14,249 nucleotides of DNA from Nodosilinea sp. BSH.14 (GTDB taxonomy: Bacteria > Cyanobacteriota > Cyanobacteriia > Phormidesmidales > Phormidesmidaceae): assembly GCA_023264315.1 (NCBI GenBank), contig JALQST010000034.1, positions 1-14,249 on the forward strand, given 5' to 3'. The position numbers and the translations under genes are program-made. Numbering within the stretch: position 1 is the stretch's first letter; every line of letters begins with the position of its first letter. The notes under the pieces are model-generated. The model searched no databases. It was not told the origin of the DNA and saw only the letters and a list, made by a program, of their open reading frames with translations. Below, piece after piece: positions 14,200 to 14,249 of this stretch.

Positions 14200-14249
14200 C
14201 TAAAATACACTAGCCAGATCTCCATCAAATCCTTTTGACAAAGGCTCTG

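Noticed and set aside
14196..14249. 17-codon minus-strand tail ending in TGA that overlaps the ATG of the reverse transcriptase fragment (ATGA)
   Set aside because: Too short to call; another frame also runs open to a TAG directly before the ATG, so no upstream gene can be preferred.
12001..14249. Search for an RGSGR-type inhibitory peptide gene near the HetR paralogue
   Set aside because: No small frame with an RGSGR-like C-terminus was seen; the SGSG in the reverse transcriptase fragment tail is not in the right context.
1..14249. CRISPR arrays, tRNA or rRNA genes, and complete insertion sequences
   Set aside because: No regularly spaced repeats, no cloverleaf-like or rRNA-like sequence and no intact transposase were seen on either strand.

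Overview
The window looks like a filamentous cyanobacterium with a GC-rich genome. The evidence is a HetR-family protein, a SepF homologue of the cyanobacterial type, a cyanobacterial-style PapD/usher pair, and several proteins whose motifs I recall only from cyanobacteria. No genus can be assigned from sequence alone. Family assignments come from reading motifs, not from database searches.

Region 1 (1-4155, very GC-rich, + strand) is the end of a chaperone-usher secretion cluster. A possible tail of a preceding gene is translationally coupled (TGATG) to a PapD-like periplasmic chaperone. An outer-membrane usher follows, with an unusually long proline-rich N-terminal segment. The usher frame breaks at a run of seven G near its 3' end, and the conserved C-terminal domain continues in the next frame up to 4155.

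Region 2 (4156-7400) is mixed. A 478-bp spacer carries small repeats, followed by a single-span membrane protein with two copies of a helical W/A/Y repeat. Downstream of that gene lies an in-frame, near-identical 27-bp copy of part of its 3' end. Next come a divergent pair: an XRE/Cro-type regulator (minus strand) and a cyanobacterial hypothetical protein (plus strand). A strong sigma70-type promoter between them is overlapped by a 13-bp inverted repeat, a likely operator.

Region 3 (about 7400-14249) is visibly more AT-rich and looks like accessory DNA. Four + strand genes are packed as a probable operon ending in a perfect 13-bp hairpin: a small cyanobacterial protein of unknown function, a divergent SepF-like protein, a NACHT-type STAND NTPase, and an unrecognised protein with a helical N-terminus and an acidic linker. 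Convergent to it, with its own good promoter, is a divergent HetR paralogue. It aligns without gaps over nearly all of HetR but has lost two of the acidic residues linked to PatS-peptide sensing. At the right edge is a broken piece of a defence-type reverse transcriptase in a gene-poor, eroded stretch.

Inference: region 3 resembles a defence or conflict island in which a NACHT NTPase sits with a SepF-like protein, next to a HetR paralogue. That combination of a division-protein homologue, a cell-fate regulator homologue and a STAND NTPase is the most interesting thing in the window. No functional link between them is shown by the sequence; only adjacency and co-direction are seen.
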